This document shows positions 45,116 to 58,824 of a DNA stretch of 64,000 nt, piece by piece. The stretch is taken from assembly GCA_018389105.1 (NCBI GenBank), contig JACATO010001532.1, positions 62,001 through 126,000 on the forward strand, read 5' to 3'. The DNA comes from Nautilus pompilius. Its lineage: Eukaryota; Mollusca; Cephalopoda; Nautilida; Nautilidae. The notes beneath the pieces were generated by a model. It worked only from the letters and a program-made list of their open reading frames with translations, was not told where the DNA came from and searched no databases. Numbering within the stretch: position 1 is the first letter of the stretch; every line of letters begins with the position of its first letter. Position numbers and translations under genes: made by a program.

Positions 45116-45809
45116 ATTGGTTTTTATCATCGTTGCACGCTAAAACATTTCTTCTCAGAGCTACGATCCGCTGATGATTGCAGGAAGAAATCGTCAAAAC
45201 GTCAGGTTTATCGGTTAGTTTATCTCCACCCATTAGGTGATGGGAAATGTGTTCGAACTGATTTTCTACATTCTGTAACAATTTTCGCGCTGTCAAGTTT
45301 GCATTTCGCAAAAACTTTAAAAGAAAAACAATACAGTTTCTAAATATGTGAAATGCTGCATATTTTAAGTAAACGAACAAAAAAAAAATTTTTTTTAAAA
45401 AAAATTTATCCCTTGTTCAACAATAATTAAGTTTCCTTCTCTATGTTCTTGATCACAGACATGATAGTTAATAATTCTACGTTTCACCTTTCATGTTCCA
45501 ATTTTTTGGGGTCTTTAAATCGTTTCGTACACTGCCTCGGTTCCGAATTCGTAAGAACGACTGAAGCAATTTAAGTAAAGTTATCTGTGAAAACGTTAAA
45601 GATTCTCCTCATCGACCAGCTACGTTCGAATTCATTCTTCTCTCTCTTCAATTGAAAAAAAAAAAATTGTGGTTTCCCGTAACTAAGAAAGTAATATGAC
45701 ATCAGTTCGTCTTCTTTTTATAAAAAATATCCATCAAAAGCAAGTGAGTGAAATGTTGCAGTTGAAAGTTGATCAGGCCAGGCCTGGCTCTGCATTCTTT
45801 TAGTGGCAG

Positions 45810-46768
45810 GTGCTCTCTCTCTCTCTCTCCTCTCTCTTCTCTCTCTTCTCTCTCACACCTCTCTCTATCTCTCTCTCACACATCTCTCTCTTCTCTCTCT
45901 CACACATCTCTCTCTATCTCTCTCTCTCTCACACATCTCTCTCTACTCTCTCTCTCTCACACACTCTCTCTATCTCTCTCTCTCTCAACATCTCTCTCTA
46001 TCTCTCTCTCTCTCACACATCTTCTCTTATCTCTCTCACACATCTCTCTCTATCTTCTATCTCTCTCTCAACCTCTCTCTATCTCTCTCTCACACATCTC
46101 TCTCTATCTTCTCTCTCACACATCTCTCTCTATCTCTCTCTTCTCACACATTCTCTCTATCTCTCTCTCTCTCACACATCTCTCTCTATCTCTCTCTACA
46201 CATCTCTCTCTATCTCTCTCTCTCTCACACATCTCTCTCTATCTCTCTCTCTCTCACACATCTCTCTCTATCTCTCTCTCACACATCTCTCTCTATCTCT
46301 ATCTCTCTCACACATCTCTCTCTATCTCTCTCTCTCTCACACATCTCTCTCTATCCTCTCTTCCACATCTCTCTCTCATCTCTCTCTCACACATCTCTCT
46401 CCATCTCTCTCTCCCACATCTCTCTCTATCTCTCTCTCACAACATCTCTCTCTATCTCTCTCTCTCTCCCACCTCTCTCTCTATCTCTCCTCTCCACATC
46501 TCTCTCTATCTCTCTCTCCCACATCTCTCACACATCTCTCTCTCTCACACATCTCTCTCTCTCACACTCTCTCACACATCTCTCTCTCTCAACATCTCTC
46601 TCTCACACATCTCTCTCTCCACAACATCTCTCTCTCACACATCCTCTCTCACACATCTCTCTCTCTCACACACATCTCTCTCTCTCACATCTCTCTCTCT
46701 CACACATCTCTCTCACATCTCTCTCTCACACACATCTCTCTCTCACCTCTCTCTCTCTCTCTCTCTCT
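45810..46768. repeat. CT-rich minisatellite with ACACATCTCTCTC units
   Basis: About 960 bases of CT tract with regular CACACATCTCTCTCTATCTC words every 20-35 bases. The complementary strand is polypurine with GTGT breaks. Three very long overlapping open frames are repeat artefacts. Confidence 0.95.
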
Positions 46769-48500
46769 CACCGACTGCCACGAAGTTTTTGAGTGGTGTT
46801 TCCACAGACAGCATTTGAAGTTCTTATTCTCAAGAGCCACAGCCGATACATCTCCTCTGATACATGAAAAGGCTCGAGGATGTATACATTCGGGCTCGAT
46901 TCTACTCGGTCAGAGTTTCCCATCTCGGCTGACATCCCTTAATGGGTTTCAACGCTTTCCCCGCTTATGCAGATTAATTCGGTCTGCGGTTCTCCTCGAC
47001 CGTCACTGGAACGCAGAAATCAACGACGACCACGAACCCTTTTACGGTCGTGATGCTCCACCCCTGCGTCGCACCAACCACAGGCACTCGCTTCCGCCCG
47101 CCCATGCGCAAGAAGAACCACTGACGGGGACCGGTTGTGGGTGCGGAAAGACGCAGCTAGATATATCCCACACGCGGGGAAAAACCCAGACCACGGAGGT
47201 ACGCCAGACCGAGGCGACTGGGATTCGAATTCTGCTTCCCCCCCGGCTCAGCCGTAACAGTTTACCATGATCTTTATGCGGAAGTAAAACGACGTGAGTT
47301 ATGACGCCTCTATTCTATTTAAAGCGACACCATCTCTACGAACATGAACCAAAATTAATAGAATAGGGAAATTAATGAAATCTTTAAACTTTGAAAGTCC
47401 ATCTCTTCAGACAAAATGAAAGCACTGACCATCTTAAGAGTTATCATTTATTTGATAAGGAATCTATGCTCTGCTCAAAGGAGAGAGAACTCGCGAATGG
47501 CACTGAAGTCGTTATAAACACACACTGTAGGTCCAATCTCCATAATTAGTTAATGACATGTCTGTATGGCTCTATGGGATTCGAACCATTACTGTCAGAA
47601 TCATTTTTTTTATGGCCAACAGCTTCAGGACCTTTAATTGATTTTGGTAAATCGCTTACTAATTACCCACGGAGTTTCGAAGATTACGAAAGCCGTCCAA
47701 GATGAAACTCGGCTGCAATAGCCTGTCGCCATAGCGGTATCCAGGATGGAGGGAGCAGTTATTTTTTGTCTCTCTAAATCGGGCACCCAGGTAGATCCCT
47801 AAACCTCCCCTTCCCACGACAGTTTCCCTCCCGCCGTCTTTCTTCCAAGCGTTTGCTTCAACAGCCGAAACCTAGCACCCGGCCTCGTGTGCGGTTTGTT
47901 TTTGATTGATTATGTATCGATGACAGCAGAGGCTAACTGTCACTCGTTGTGAAAGAACCTGTAACTTTATAGTTCACGCGCTCGGTTTCCATTCGCCGCC
48001 TAATTGTAATCCGCGCCAGGTATTCACCCAAACGGCACGCCCAGGTGTTTCGAGGTAACCACCTGCGCATAACAAGCCTATCAGCACGCAGAGGTAACGA
48101 AGGCCTCTGGTTTCGCCGTGAAATCCATCGACGAAAGCGTAAACTTTTGGTTCGGTTTCTAGAGTAAATCGATATCCCAACTCCCCCACCCCCCCGTCAT
48201 CGAGTTCTTGCGGAATTTGAACGCTCAAATTATAGTTTTCGGAAGGAGAAAAGAGACGGAGGCGCCTCGAAGGACCGTTCTGTTTGAAAACGAGTTTTTA
48301 ATAACAGCTCAAGAATTAAACAAGCCCTGGTCAATAAGAGGAGATTTAAAGGGAAAATCAACGTTATTCCCGTAATTCCTGAGTGGTGTTTTATTAAAAT
48401 CAACAGGTTTTTGTATTCGCGATTATAAAATTACTGCGGAATGCAATTATAAATGTTTATTTTTAAAAAAAAAAGAGATCGCAAATATACATCATAACTT
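46769..48500. other. Intergenic stretch with tRNA-like B boxes
   Basis: No gene supported. Minus-strand B-box-like words lie at about 47213 (GAATTCGAATCCC) and 47577 (GGTTCGAATCCC) and suggest SINE heads. A plus-strand open frame running out of the CT repeat to 47270 has no domain. Confidence 0.35.
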
Positions 48501-48763
48501 TCTCAGTCAGCTACTGATGCTTTATATATACATGCCAGGTTCAGGATGTTATCGTCCATCTTTATAGTAAATATCTATTAAGTATCTATCCCGGTAGGAG
48601 TACCTGTCAACCTAACGCGCGAATACTTGGGTCTCAGTCAGCTACTGATGCTTTATATATACATGCCAGGTTCAGGATGTTATCGTCCATCTTTATAGTA
48701 AATATCTATTAAGTATCTATCCCGGTAGGAGTACCTGTCAACCTAACGCGCGAATACTTGGGT
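48501..48763. repeat. 131-bp tandem duplication, near identical
   Basis: TCTCAGTCAGCTACTGATGC begins at 48501 and again at 48632. I found no differences between the copies, so the duplication is very recent or an assembly artefact. Confidence 0.92.
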
Positions 48764-49719
48764 CGCCGACCAGAATAGGATCTGTCTCGACTCCATTTTG
48801 ATATCACGTGATCTTCGAGATAGAGCCCTGGTGTAGGCGGAATCAGGTCTTGTAGGGAGGGTTAACGTTTTTCTGATGAGTTTTGTGTTTTCGAATTGAA
48901 ATTTCTGCGTCGGTCAAAAAACCAAAAAAAAAGGAAAGGCCGGTTTCTGGGGGGTGACAGATTTTCTATGACAGGCTTCGGGTTATAATGGCAAAACCGT
49001 AGTAAAAGAGCCACAAAAATCCCGACTGATTCAGATTTACGGTGGACCAAAAAAAAAAAACAGAGAGAGCCGGGGACGTTTCCCTTTCTCTTTGACCATC
49101 CGAGTAATTTAGCCGGAACCGGCGAGTTTGACACGAGGCATCTTCAGCAGGGTGGCAACACACAACTCATGAAAGCCGGTTTTCTTCATTGGCAAAGATC
49201 GATTTGGCGCGTGAATTTCCCCGTATTGGCCGGTTGCCTATCGCTCTGATTCCTGTCCCCGTAGATGAATCTCTGATCGTCGGTGTCTTCCATCCAACCG
49301 TGGAATGGCGGATGCGGTAGAAAACAACTGAAGGCGCTGAGCTGGATCGCAGAGAAACAGATGTGTCGATCCACTATCGATGATCGGCTTTTTGCTCGGA
49401 TGCCCCTTGATAAAATACGAGTCGAACTGTTTTCCTCTCCTCGTCTCCGATCCGAATCTCGTCTTTTAAGTGAGAACGGCCAGGTGTTATGATAATGTAG
49501 ATGCCATGAAGGCCATCAGAAGCAATGGAGGGAGGAGAAACACAAGCGATATTATCATTGGACAAAAATGCATTTAATCACCTTTATAAAAAAAAGCATT
49601 TCTACTTGGCATTTATAGTTAGTTATTCTTATGACAGACATTACAGATAAAGCGAAGAGAAATTTAAATTCATATATATATTTATGCATCCTAAACACAA
49701 TGTTAATTACAGCTTCATC

Positions 49720-50412
49720 TATAACATAATCACATGATGTCGATCATAGCTTCATCTATAACGTAATCACATGACGTCGATTACAGCCTCGTCTATAACG
49801 TAATCACATGACGTCGATTACAGCCTCGTCTATAACGTAATCACCTGACGTCGATTACAGCCTCGTCTATAACGTAATCACATGACGTCGATTACAGCCT
49901 CGTCTATAACGTAATCACCTGACGTCAATTACAGCCTCGTCTATGACGTAATCACATGACGTCGATTACAGCCTCGTCTATGACGTAATCACATGACGTC
50001 GATTACAGCCTCGTCTATAACGTAATCACATGACGTCGATTACAGCCTCGTCTATAACGTAATCACATGACGTCGATTACAGCCTCGTCTATAACGTAAT
50101 CACATGACGTCGATTACAGCCTCGTCTATAACGTAATCACATGACGTCGATTACAGCCTCGTCTATAACGTAATCACATGACATCGATTACAGCCTCGTC
50201 TATAACGTAGTCATATGACGTCGATTACAGCCTCGTCTATAACGTAATCACATGACGTCGATTACAGCCTCGTCTATAACGTAATCACATGACGTCGATT
50301 ACAGCCTCGTCTATAACGTAATCACATGACATCGATTACAGCCTCGTCTATAACGTAGTCATATGATGTCGATTACAGCCTCGTCTATAACGTAATCACA
50401 TGACGTCGGTAA
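49720..50412. repeat. 37-bp satellite with TGACGTCG cores, about 18 copies
   Basis: The unit is ATTACAGCCTCGTCTATAAC, then GTAATCACATGACGTCG (37 bases). Each copy has a CRE-like TGACGTCG and an ACGTAATCAC word. A variant pair (TGACATCG followed by ACGTAGTCATATGA) recurs with a 148-base period, four units, near 50170 and 50318, showing block duplication. Confidence 0.95.
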
Positions 50413-53227
50413 TATCGTCGTATTTACGTTTAATCAGGAATGCGATGATGCAGAAACTTTTCCTTGTTAAAACTGGTCCCAGTCGTCTTCTCTGCGGTTT
50501 TTAGAAAATGTTTTTTAATCCGGGTTAGCAGAATTAATTGTGTTCGTTAAATGTTAGCTACTGTCATCATTTTATAGATAAAGCTTCGCATTTAATACAG
50601 GAAATACAGAAGAGTCTAAACGAAAGGACAGAGCAAATTCCACGTATCAGCTGATATCGGTAGCGTGTGGTGCGCGCAGTGAACATCGGAGGAATTGTTC
50701 CTGCCGATGGGCGGGAGTTGATGAATAGTCCGTGACTCATCTCTACTGTGTCGTGGGGATTTTCCCCAATACTTTGGTGTCAACATGCTCCTTAATGGCT
50801 GCCCGCCTGTCGAAGTTCCTCGTTGTCGATGACATTCCACCACTTTTAGATGGAATAGAGTCGGGCCTAACGTCCATCGAGAAGTGGAAAGGACGATCTC
50901 TTGGGAGTTCAAATGGAGATGTTTCGAACGCCATCCGCGTTGCTCCACTTACTCAAAGCTTCAGCCCTCGGTGGCTATTTTACACGCTCTGGATCATTTG
51001 TCGCTCTGTAAGCATTAATTAAGGCTTTTGATTTGTAGCCGGCGGACTGGCAACCGGCTAAAAGTGACACAATTGCCGAGCTCTTCCTACATCCTCTTAT
51101 ACGACCCGCATCTATTCCGTGGTAGTTAAAAAAAAAAAAAGACAACTTCGCGGCCTCGCATTCGATTCTGCTCAATTTTCAGAATATCAATTCCACGCAT
51201 CTCCACTTCGCCTCGGTATCGGTCCGTCCAACCTTATCAGAGATTAAACCCACGGATTTGCCTGTCCGCAAAAAAAAAAAAAAAACTCTAGACTCATGAA
51301 ATTTAATATCTTTAGGGATGTTTGAATCTCACCGCAATAATGGTAAGGTTTTGTTTGCTTTACTGCCTACTGCGGACTCCGCGATCGATTGGTCGTCCGG
51401 CACTGAGATCATCTCTGCCGCATCCGCGCTGACAAACGGCGAGAGAGATTACGCACGCTCTCAATGCCCTATCGGCGGTCTCATCTAATGGCGGTTTGTC
51501 GACGTTGCTTCTTTCCCCCAGGATTAAATTAATCTTCACCCGTAATTATTTTCCATGCAACATGGCAGCGATTCGTTTGTCCTTTTAAAAGCCAAGAGGA
51601 AAAAGAATTACAGATCGCGAGCAATCTCGTCGGATTCGAATATTAGTCGTCCATCAGTTTGATTTCGCCTTCGTCGCAGCGGTGACATCTGCCGAAAACA
51701 CGAAACCGTAAGAATCTAGGGAACTCTATTGCAGTTGTTTTCTCGGTCAGGTGGAGGCCCTTACGGTCGCCCGGAGCCAGTGACGTCACAGCGAGATCTG
51801 GAGAAGTTACATCGTTAACCGTGACGATCAGCTAGTCCACCGTAGCCGAAGGGTTATTTCAGGCCGAAGACCGACTGACACCCCTCCCACTCACCCCACC
51901 CTGCGCCCTTGTAATTCTTTAAAGCCGCTCGGCCAACCAAAGGCCCTTGGATAAATCGGTAAACCATTTTTCCTCCCGCTTAATCAGAAACTGGGTGCTG
52001 ACTTTCCGTTCCATTAACGACGCCGTCATTCAGCATAGAGTTAAGATTCATTGCCAGGCTTCATCAGATAGGCAGTACCATCGTTGCCGTGTCCGGTGAA
52101 CAGCTTTTGGGATGCATTCAGAGTAAACACTCCATTTACCAAATATCCATAATACGAGCGGTGGATGACCAAGAAGCGCCAGACGCCACTAGGCGGTGTT
52201 ACCGGGAAGTTCACTGAAAGCAAGCGCAGACAATTTGCTCGTCTATAACAGGTTTAGGAGCAGCCGCCACCAGTTGCCGATTCGCGAGAAACCCTGGCCC
52301 CCCCCTGACAGTAACGGACACTTCGCGATTCCGGACGTCACGCGCTATGAAACAGGTTCGAACAGAATCACCTGGTATTTTTGGTAAAGTTTAAAAGTTC
52401 CGTCGCGGCTCATTCTCCCCGCTTTGTCTCAGTTCACGGCGTCGAAGATCGCATAAAACACCCTCACGGCGTGCATGGTGTTTACTATCGTTCGCCGTCT
52501 ATCTCATGACAGGAATAAAACGCGCACTTGTCAGCCTCTTTCTTTCGGTGTAATGTTTCCCCGTAGCGTAGAATCTAAAAACAACAACAACAACCTAGCG
52601 GAGGCGGGAGAAAGATGCATACAGGAGGAGAGGAGGGAATTCCGAACAACCAGAGAACTAATGGCGTTTTAAAAGACGTTGGTATATCTGGAATATAGAT
52701 GTTGCAAGGAATCCATTTTCGTGGGAAAGCAGTGAAAGGAGCCACGAAGTATGCTAATTGGGTTAAGCAAAAACTGTCGTGGAATAAAATCGAAGGCGGG
52801 ACACGGTACGAGAAGAGCAGCAGAAAGTTTTGCAAAATGTTTGGTGCCAATAACACTAAGTGACAAAAATCTAGTTAACTTTATTTTTTTTTTACATTTT
52901 CCAATGGCATCTTTTGTATGTTAAATACAGTTCTAGCATTGGGTTGTTTTTGGTAAATGTCAAGTTTATTGTAAATAATTATACTATTATAGTCGATAAA
53001 ATGGGTGTATAATAGGAAACACCCTAAAAATTTCTTGTTTTTTTTTTTAAATTTCCAGAAATATCTACAACTTTCATCCATAAACCAAGTATATAATTCC
53101 TTGTGCACAATCAGCCCATTATGAAAAAAAAGATCTTTCACAGATCATTTTTTAAATTCTCTTATTAGATAAGAATGGTTGAAAATCGAAAATGAAAGTT
53201 CTCTGCAGACTTGGTCCAAAGCAAGTG
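50413..53227. other. Intergenic stretch, no gene supported
   Basis: Moderate GC, many short open frames. A minus-strand open segment at 52041-52223 (beginning MLSVNFPVTPPSGVWRFLV) and another at 50743-50934 look protein-like but have no recognised family. A palindromic TGACGTCA occurs near 51780. Confidence 0.4.
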
Positions 53228-54830
53228 AAACATGATGACACCGAACAATAAATTTTCACTGGCCTATGAGTCATACTTCGGAATGAAGATTGGTGATCGA
53301 CAGAAAGCCTGGGCACCTCGTGTGGCTTGTGGAACATGCAGATCAGCACTAGAAGGATGGCTAAGAGGAGATCGTGAAGCAGTGCCATTTGCAATCCCTC
53401 GTGTTTGGCGAGAGCCTAAGAATCACAGAGATGACCGTTACTTTGGTCTGGTGGATGTGTCAAGATTCACGAACACCAAAACCCGACATGATAGTGTGTA
53501 TCCAAATATGCCATCATCCATTGCACCACTTCCACACAGTGATGACTTTCCAGTGCCAGAGCCACAATCCAAACCCGAACAGATTCACCATCAGAAAGTG
53601 AAAATTCACCTGTAGATGAAAAGTATGATTCTGACTTAAATTCAAAGAAGCCTCATTTTCCAAATCAGCAAGAACTGGATGAATTAGTACGAGATTTAGG
53701 TTTAACAAAATCTAATGCTGAACTTCTTATATCAAGGTTGAAAGAATGGAATCTCTTGGATAGCAGTTGTAGATCTACATCTTCCAGAAAGAGACATGAA
53801 AAATTCTCAAGATACTTCTCAGTGAATGGCAAATTGTGCTTCTGCAGTGACCTTAATAGATTGTTTCACGAAATGGGTATTGTGCCAAATCCTACTGAAT
53901 GGCGTCTCTTCGATGACAGTTCAGCGAGAAGTCTCAGAGCAGTCCTTCACAATGGAAACAAATATCCATTGATACCCGTTGGCCATTCTGTACATACGAA
54001 GGAGGATTATGGAAATTCTAAGTTTCTGATGGAGACAATTGACTACAAAAAGTATAACTGGGATGTTTGTGGAGATTTTACGATGACTGGTTTTTTGAAA
54101 TGACTGCAACGAGGATTCGCAAAATACTCATGCTTTCTCTGTCTTTGGGAAAATCGTGCCACATCACAGCATTACAGAAGAAAAGTGTGGCCAGTCAGAG
54201 ATCAGTTTATTCCTGGGACCCAAATGTTAAATACAAGCCCTTGGTGAGATCAGAAAAAAATCCTCAAGCCTCCACTACATATTAACAATTGGGCTGGTGA
54301 AGCAGTTCATTAAAGCTCTTAACACAGAAAGTGAAGCATTCCAACACATTCGTGAATTGTTTCCAAATCTTTCAGAAGCAAAGGTAAAAGGTGGGATTTT
54401 TGTTGGACTGCAAGGTCGTCAAATGCTCTAATCAGAAGAATTGGAAGAAAAGATGTCAGAAGAAGAAAAGAGAACATAGAAGGCATTTCGTTTAGTTTTC
54501 CAAAATTTCCTGGGAAACAGAAGTGAAAACTACATACAATTGATCGAGGATTTAATCAATGGGTATGGAAAGCTTGGATGCAGAACGTCTCTCCAGCTTC
54601 ACGTCCTTCATTCTCATCTAGATTTCCTCAAAGACAACATGAGAGATTTCAGTGAGGAGCATGGTGAGAGATTTCACCAAGACATCCCAACAATGGAAAA
54701 GAGATATCAGGGAAGGTGGGATGTCAGAATGATGGGTGACTATATTTGGGGTCTAATTCGTGATGGCACTTCAATGCATGGAAGGAAAGTCAGGAAAATT
54801 GAGCATTTCTAATTTATGCATCTGCAATTT
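53228..54830 (+). mobile_element. Decayed transposon-type gene, class not assigned
   Basis: Plus-strand pieces in shifting frames line up as one protein of about 500 residues. The first piece includes AYESYFGMKIGDRQKAWAPR (53265-53325), VACGTCRSALEGWLRGD, VPFAIPRVWREPKNHRDD and YFGLVDVSRF. Next come ELDELVRDLGLTKSNAELLI and RLFDDSSARSLRAVLHNGNK (53890-53965). After that follow PPLHIKLGLVKQFIKALNTE and HGERFHQDIPTMEKRYQGRW (54660-54720). From memory this is a family present in many copies in arthropod, cnidarian and mollusc genomes and annotated as uncharacterised; the multicopy pattern and decay suggest a transposable element. No terminal repeats were found. Confidence 0.65.
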
Positions 54831-57500
54831 AGATTTTTTACTGTACTTAGGAATTAAATAAATTCATGAGTTAAAATGATTGTTTCTTTTTGGTTTTGAA
54901 AAAGTTAGTTAGTTATACCGTATTATCAGAAATGATGTGTTAAAATGTTTAAAGTAACATTCTGAGTGAAAAGCTGACTCTTTACTCTTTAGTAAAACCA
55001 TCGTTATGTTAATAATTAGCACACCAAAAGTGACCATAACCAATTGGAAATCAGGATAACTGGAAACGTTTTGAAAATTTGTTACACTGTGTAATTAATC
55101 ATGGACAAGGAAGTACTCTGGTGTGCAGTGAGTCACAACACATCCTCGTATAGTGTGAGACTGCTCGATAGATCATTCTGATTTCAAGATGGTGCTGGCG
55201 CTAAACGGAGATCTAATCTTTTAGCAAAAGAAAGAAAAAAAAGAAGACTTGAAATATTTAAAGGCAGAAGTATGTTCAAGCCCAGAGCCTTCACAAATCA
55301 ACTGAGTGAATTTGGGATCTGCTGAAGAGTAAATAGGAACCATAACGAAATCATCGGGTCCTAATGCTTGCATACAAGATCGGTACTTGGAAAACTAAAC
55401 CTGCTGTCGAAGTTTTTTTTTTTATTTCTAATCACGAGTTTACGTCCCTAAACTAGGCAAAGTCCCATAATATTATAGGATTTGATAAAAAAAATCTTAC
55501 AACTTTAAACTTGGCGAGAACCGGCGCCGAATCAAATAGACCTCCAAACGGAATTAGAGGGTTAATAAAATCGAAGTAAGCCATCTCCCAGAGAAACAAA
55601 GACGACGATAAGTGATTAAATAACCAATTTCTATTTGGTATATGAAATTTTACTACCTTTTATATTGAGTGCCTGTAAATGGTTCTTTGTCAGTAATTAA
55701 AGGTGAAAAAAAGGTAACTAACTGAGAGGGAGAGAGAGACAAGGGGAGGGGAGGTACATTTCAAAGTGAAATACAATCACGAGCGCACTAAACGTTCTTG
55801 ATCACGTGGCAGGCTACATTTTCTACAGATAATGTGAATTTTTTTTCACGATGACCAGATACCTCGACACCATTATTACATTTGCACAAAGTTGGTAAAA
55901 TCGAAAATCTGGCATTTGACCCATTCCCTAGAACAAAGTGGATATCAACACTCAAACAAAGACATTTGGTAAAGATTACAGTTAATTTAACTTTTGTTGA
56001 TGCTGTGAGCGGCACGTAGGTTGGCTCTAAGCTTGAAGCCCTCCGGCAAGAGAATCGGTGTAGCAGGTCCCGCCTGGGCTTTGACCGGAAGTGATTTTCT
56101 GCGGAGGTGTAAACCGGACACAATGCGGTTTAGCTCCCCTCTCTTTTGTTTTTTTTCTCCCTGTCTGACACCTCGGAATTGGTAAAGTTTTCCTTCTTTT
56201 CCTTTGACTTCTGGAACCCTGCCACGACGCTGAACCAGAACGGCGTAAGCGTTCTCTCTCTCTCTCTCTCTCTTTCTCTCTGCCCCTTAAGGGAATTTCT
56301 AATGGAGTTCCGGCAACTTGATGCGGTCAATACAGAAAACAGGCAAAGAAGCCCCCCCACCCTTGGCATCGACAGGAGTGCGGGAAGAAAGTGGTCGAGA
56401 TGCGGTAGATTATCCGTCATTCTTCCAAGAACACTTCTGCTGCTTCATTGAAAGACCTGTTTCTGGCATCTAATCAACCTCCCTCAGCGTGAGAGAACTG
56501 TGAGAACATGAGATGGTATTAAAAATTTTTTAAAACCCCCCCCCAAAAATGACAGTAATTTTAGTGGAACTGACTGATCGTGGAAAATGTCTGCGACAGG
56601 AGAACTAATCACTGACTTGCGCATTTGTCAAAGAGTCCCTGCGTGGTTGCACGTGTTGATGACACATTAGCATGAGTCCCCCAAAGTCTTCAGGGTTAAA
56701 GTATACTTTCGTCCACCAGTAAAACAAATGTGAGATTCTGTGCAGTTTGTATCGTTTTTTTTTTATTTTTTAAATGTTCAGGAGATATCTTGGCTCTTTT
56801 TTTTTTTATGAATTAAAGCACTGACGATCATCAACATCATCATCAGTAGGCTCAGAGCCATGTCAGGGCGATAGATAAACAATGGAAGCAGCTTCTCCTT
56901 CCCTCTCTCAAAAAACGCGGGCGTGTGTTTGTCTCTGAAGCCCCCCCTACTGGAGCTTAAGTTTCGGACAAGGGAGGAAACCGATGAATCCCCAAGAGTA
57001 AGCCCCGCGAGAAGGTGCGCTACATCGAGCCTGACTCGACCGGGATTCGAACTCGGAAAAAAAGAAATCAAGGAATACCTTCTTATTAAAGAAAAACCTA
57101 CTTGGGATTTAACTGAATAGTTTACCATCTCTGTATTATGCGCTATTTTAATTATTATGCAAAATTCGCGATGACAAAAACAAATAAATTTTAAAAAATG
57201 GCGGCGCGCAATATTTAATTTTAGGGCCGTATCTATGTGCAATAAATTATGAGATACAACGTAATAGAAAAACCTAAGCAAGAAACCAGTAATCTTTTCA
57301 ATTTTAGTTAAGTGTAATCAACTAATTCGAATCATTACTGAAAAATAAATAATAAAAGAAACTGCAGATGACATTAGCAGAGTAAATTTTAAAAATATAG
57401 CACGTATGTATAAATCAGTGATGGACTGGAGCAGTTTGTCAGGCCTCCCCCTCGACTCTGTTTCTTCTTCTTTTATTATTATTATTATTTTTTTTTACCA
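54831..57500. other. Intergenic stretch, no gene supported
   Basis: No exon recognised. It includes a short CT run near 56250-56280 and a minus-strand B-box-like word GAGTTCGAATCCCGG at about 57040-57055. Confidence 0.4.
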
Positions 57501-57710
57501 GCTGGTCACGTGGGTTTCCTCCAACTTCTATAAACGGAGAGTTCTACTGGGAGGGTTTTCTGCTGTGATGAAGGTTCCACGAGTAACTACCGCACAACAG
57601 CCCCCGACCATACCTAGGTAACTACTCGCCCGGTCACCAAGGCTAGTAGCTCACGCCTCCGCCCCTTCCAGCTTAATTTCCGAAATCGTTACGACTTAAC
57701 AATAATAAAG
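57501..57710 (+). repeat. SINE-like copy related to the 5.2-kb and 61.8-kb elements
   Basis: GGTCACGTGGGTTTCCTCCA at about 57503 resembles GGTCGCGTGGGATTCTTCTT at 61910. The segment 57604-57669 resembles 5211-5275. The 3' side ends in a short AATAATAAA tail near 57700. Confidence 0.5.
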
Positions 57711-58548
57711 GGAAAGGCTTGTATTTATCAACAGTTAACTACGCCAGAAGGCGACGAAGTGATCGTACCGTCTTAATAGTAGATAATTCTTTAGCAACAG
57801 AACTATAGACGGACGGATTAACTTGTCAGGGATTAAGGGATTAGCGGTATCTGCGTAGGCGGTTTAAAAGCCTCAATAGCGAGAAAACCGTCGACGCCCT
57901 GGTCGTTTCCACATTTTAAGACACGATAGCTTTTAAATATTTGTAATAACTAATTATTTATCTACATGCCATTTTAAATATTATTTAAATATTAATTCTC
58001 TTCCTCGTCGAACCCTCGTCCTCCCGACTTTCAAGGTCTAAGGACCTATCACAGCAGTGAGACAGAAGAGGGTTTGTGGGCGTGCTGGTACCTCCTCCCT
58101 TGGTGACCGAGCGAGTTACCTGGGAGCAGAAATATAACAATACCTTTTGGGGTTTGGCACGATGCTTTGCATGTTAATCGCCGATGAAGGGGGCGTCTGA
58201 ACGTATTGAGAAAGCAACAATACGAGTCATTAAGATCGTACAGAGATCCTCCAGATTAAGGTAATTTAAAAACAAACAAAAAAAAAAATTATGTCGGTGT
58301 AAAAGTTCAAGAAGTTTTCATATCTCAGAAACTTGACAATCGTCAAAGAGTTAAAACAAGAATTTTAAAAATCCTTTTATCGAAGATATGTATATAAATC
58401 TGTTCTATTTTGCGTCTAACTTCGCCTAAGAATTTAAAAGTCAGTTTTCATTAAACCTACGCTCAGACATTCATCCATTCGCACCTAAATCACGCTAATC
58501 CATCGCTCCCACTGCAGCCAAGCGCGAGATTATCTCAGATGATAATGT

Positions 58549-58824
58549 GTGTGTATGGCGAAGCCTTCAAGCGAAATATCTGTGTACGCGTTGAATATAC
58601 GAGGCCGGAAGCAGTCCTGCCATATCGCCTACAATGACGTGGCGGCTTTGGACATTAAATATTCACGCGAGAATCTCGCACCAGTCCAAATTGTTTGTGG
58701 GGAAATTAGAGCCGCTCGGCCCCTTCCGCATCCGCGGACCTTTCTCGTTATATATGGAATGGAGACAAGGACTAGATTTAAAATATTCGCCAGAGCGCTA
58801 GGAAATATTAATCGCCGCATTTGA
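58549..58824 (+). other. 91-codon open frame or possible conserved non-coding block
   Basis: The frame begins MCMAKPSSEISVYALNIRGR and ends at TGA at 58822. No family is recognised. The surroundings, moderate GC with TAAT and GATAAG words and no satellites, could equally be a regulatory block. I rate real coding as unlikely. Confidence 0.2.

Noticed and set aside
44851-45380. His/Thr- and Cys/Val-rich open frames
   Set aside because: Products of the CA/TACA microsatellite.
49720-50412. Possible CRISPR array (37-bp periodicity)
   Set aside because: The whole unit repeats and there are no unique spacers; this is a eukaryotic satellite.
52041-52223. Protein-like minus-strand 60-codon frame
   Set aside because: No family recognised and no neighbouring exons.
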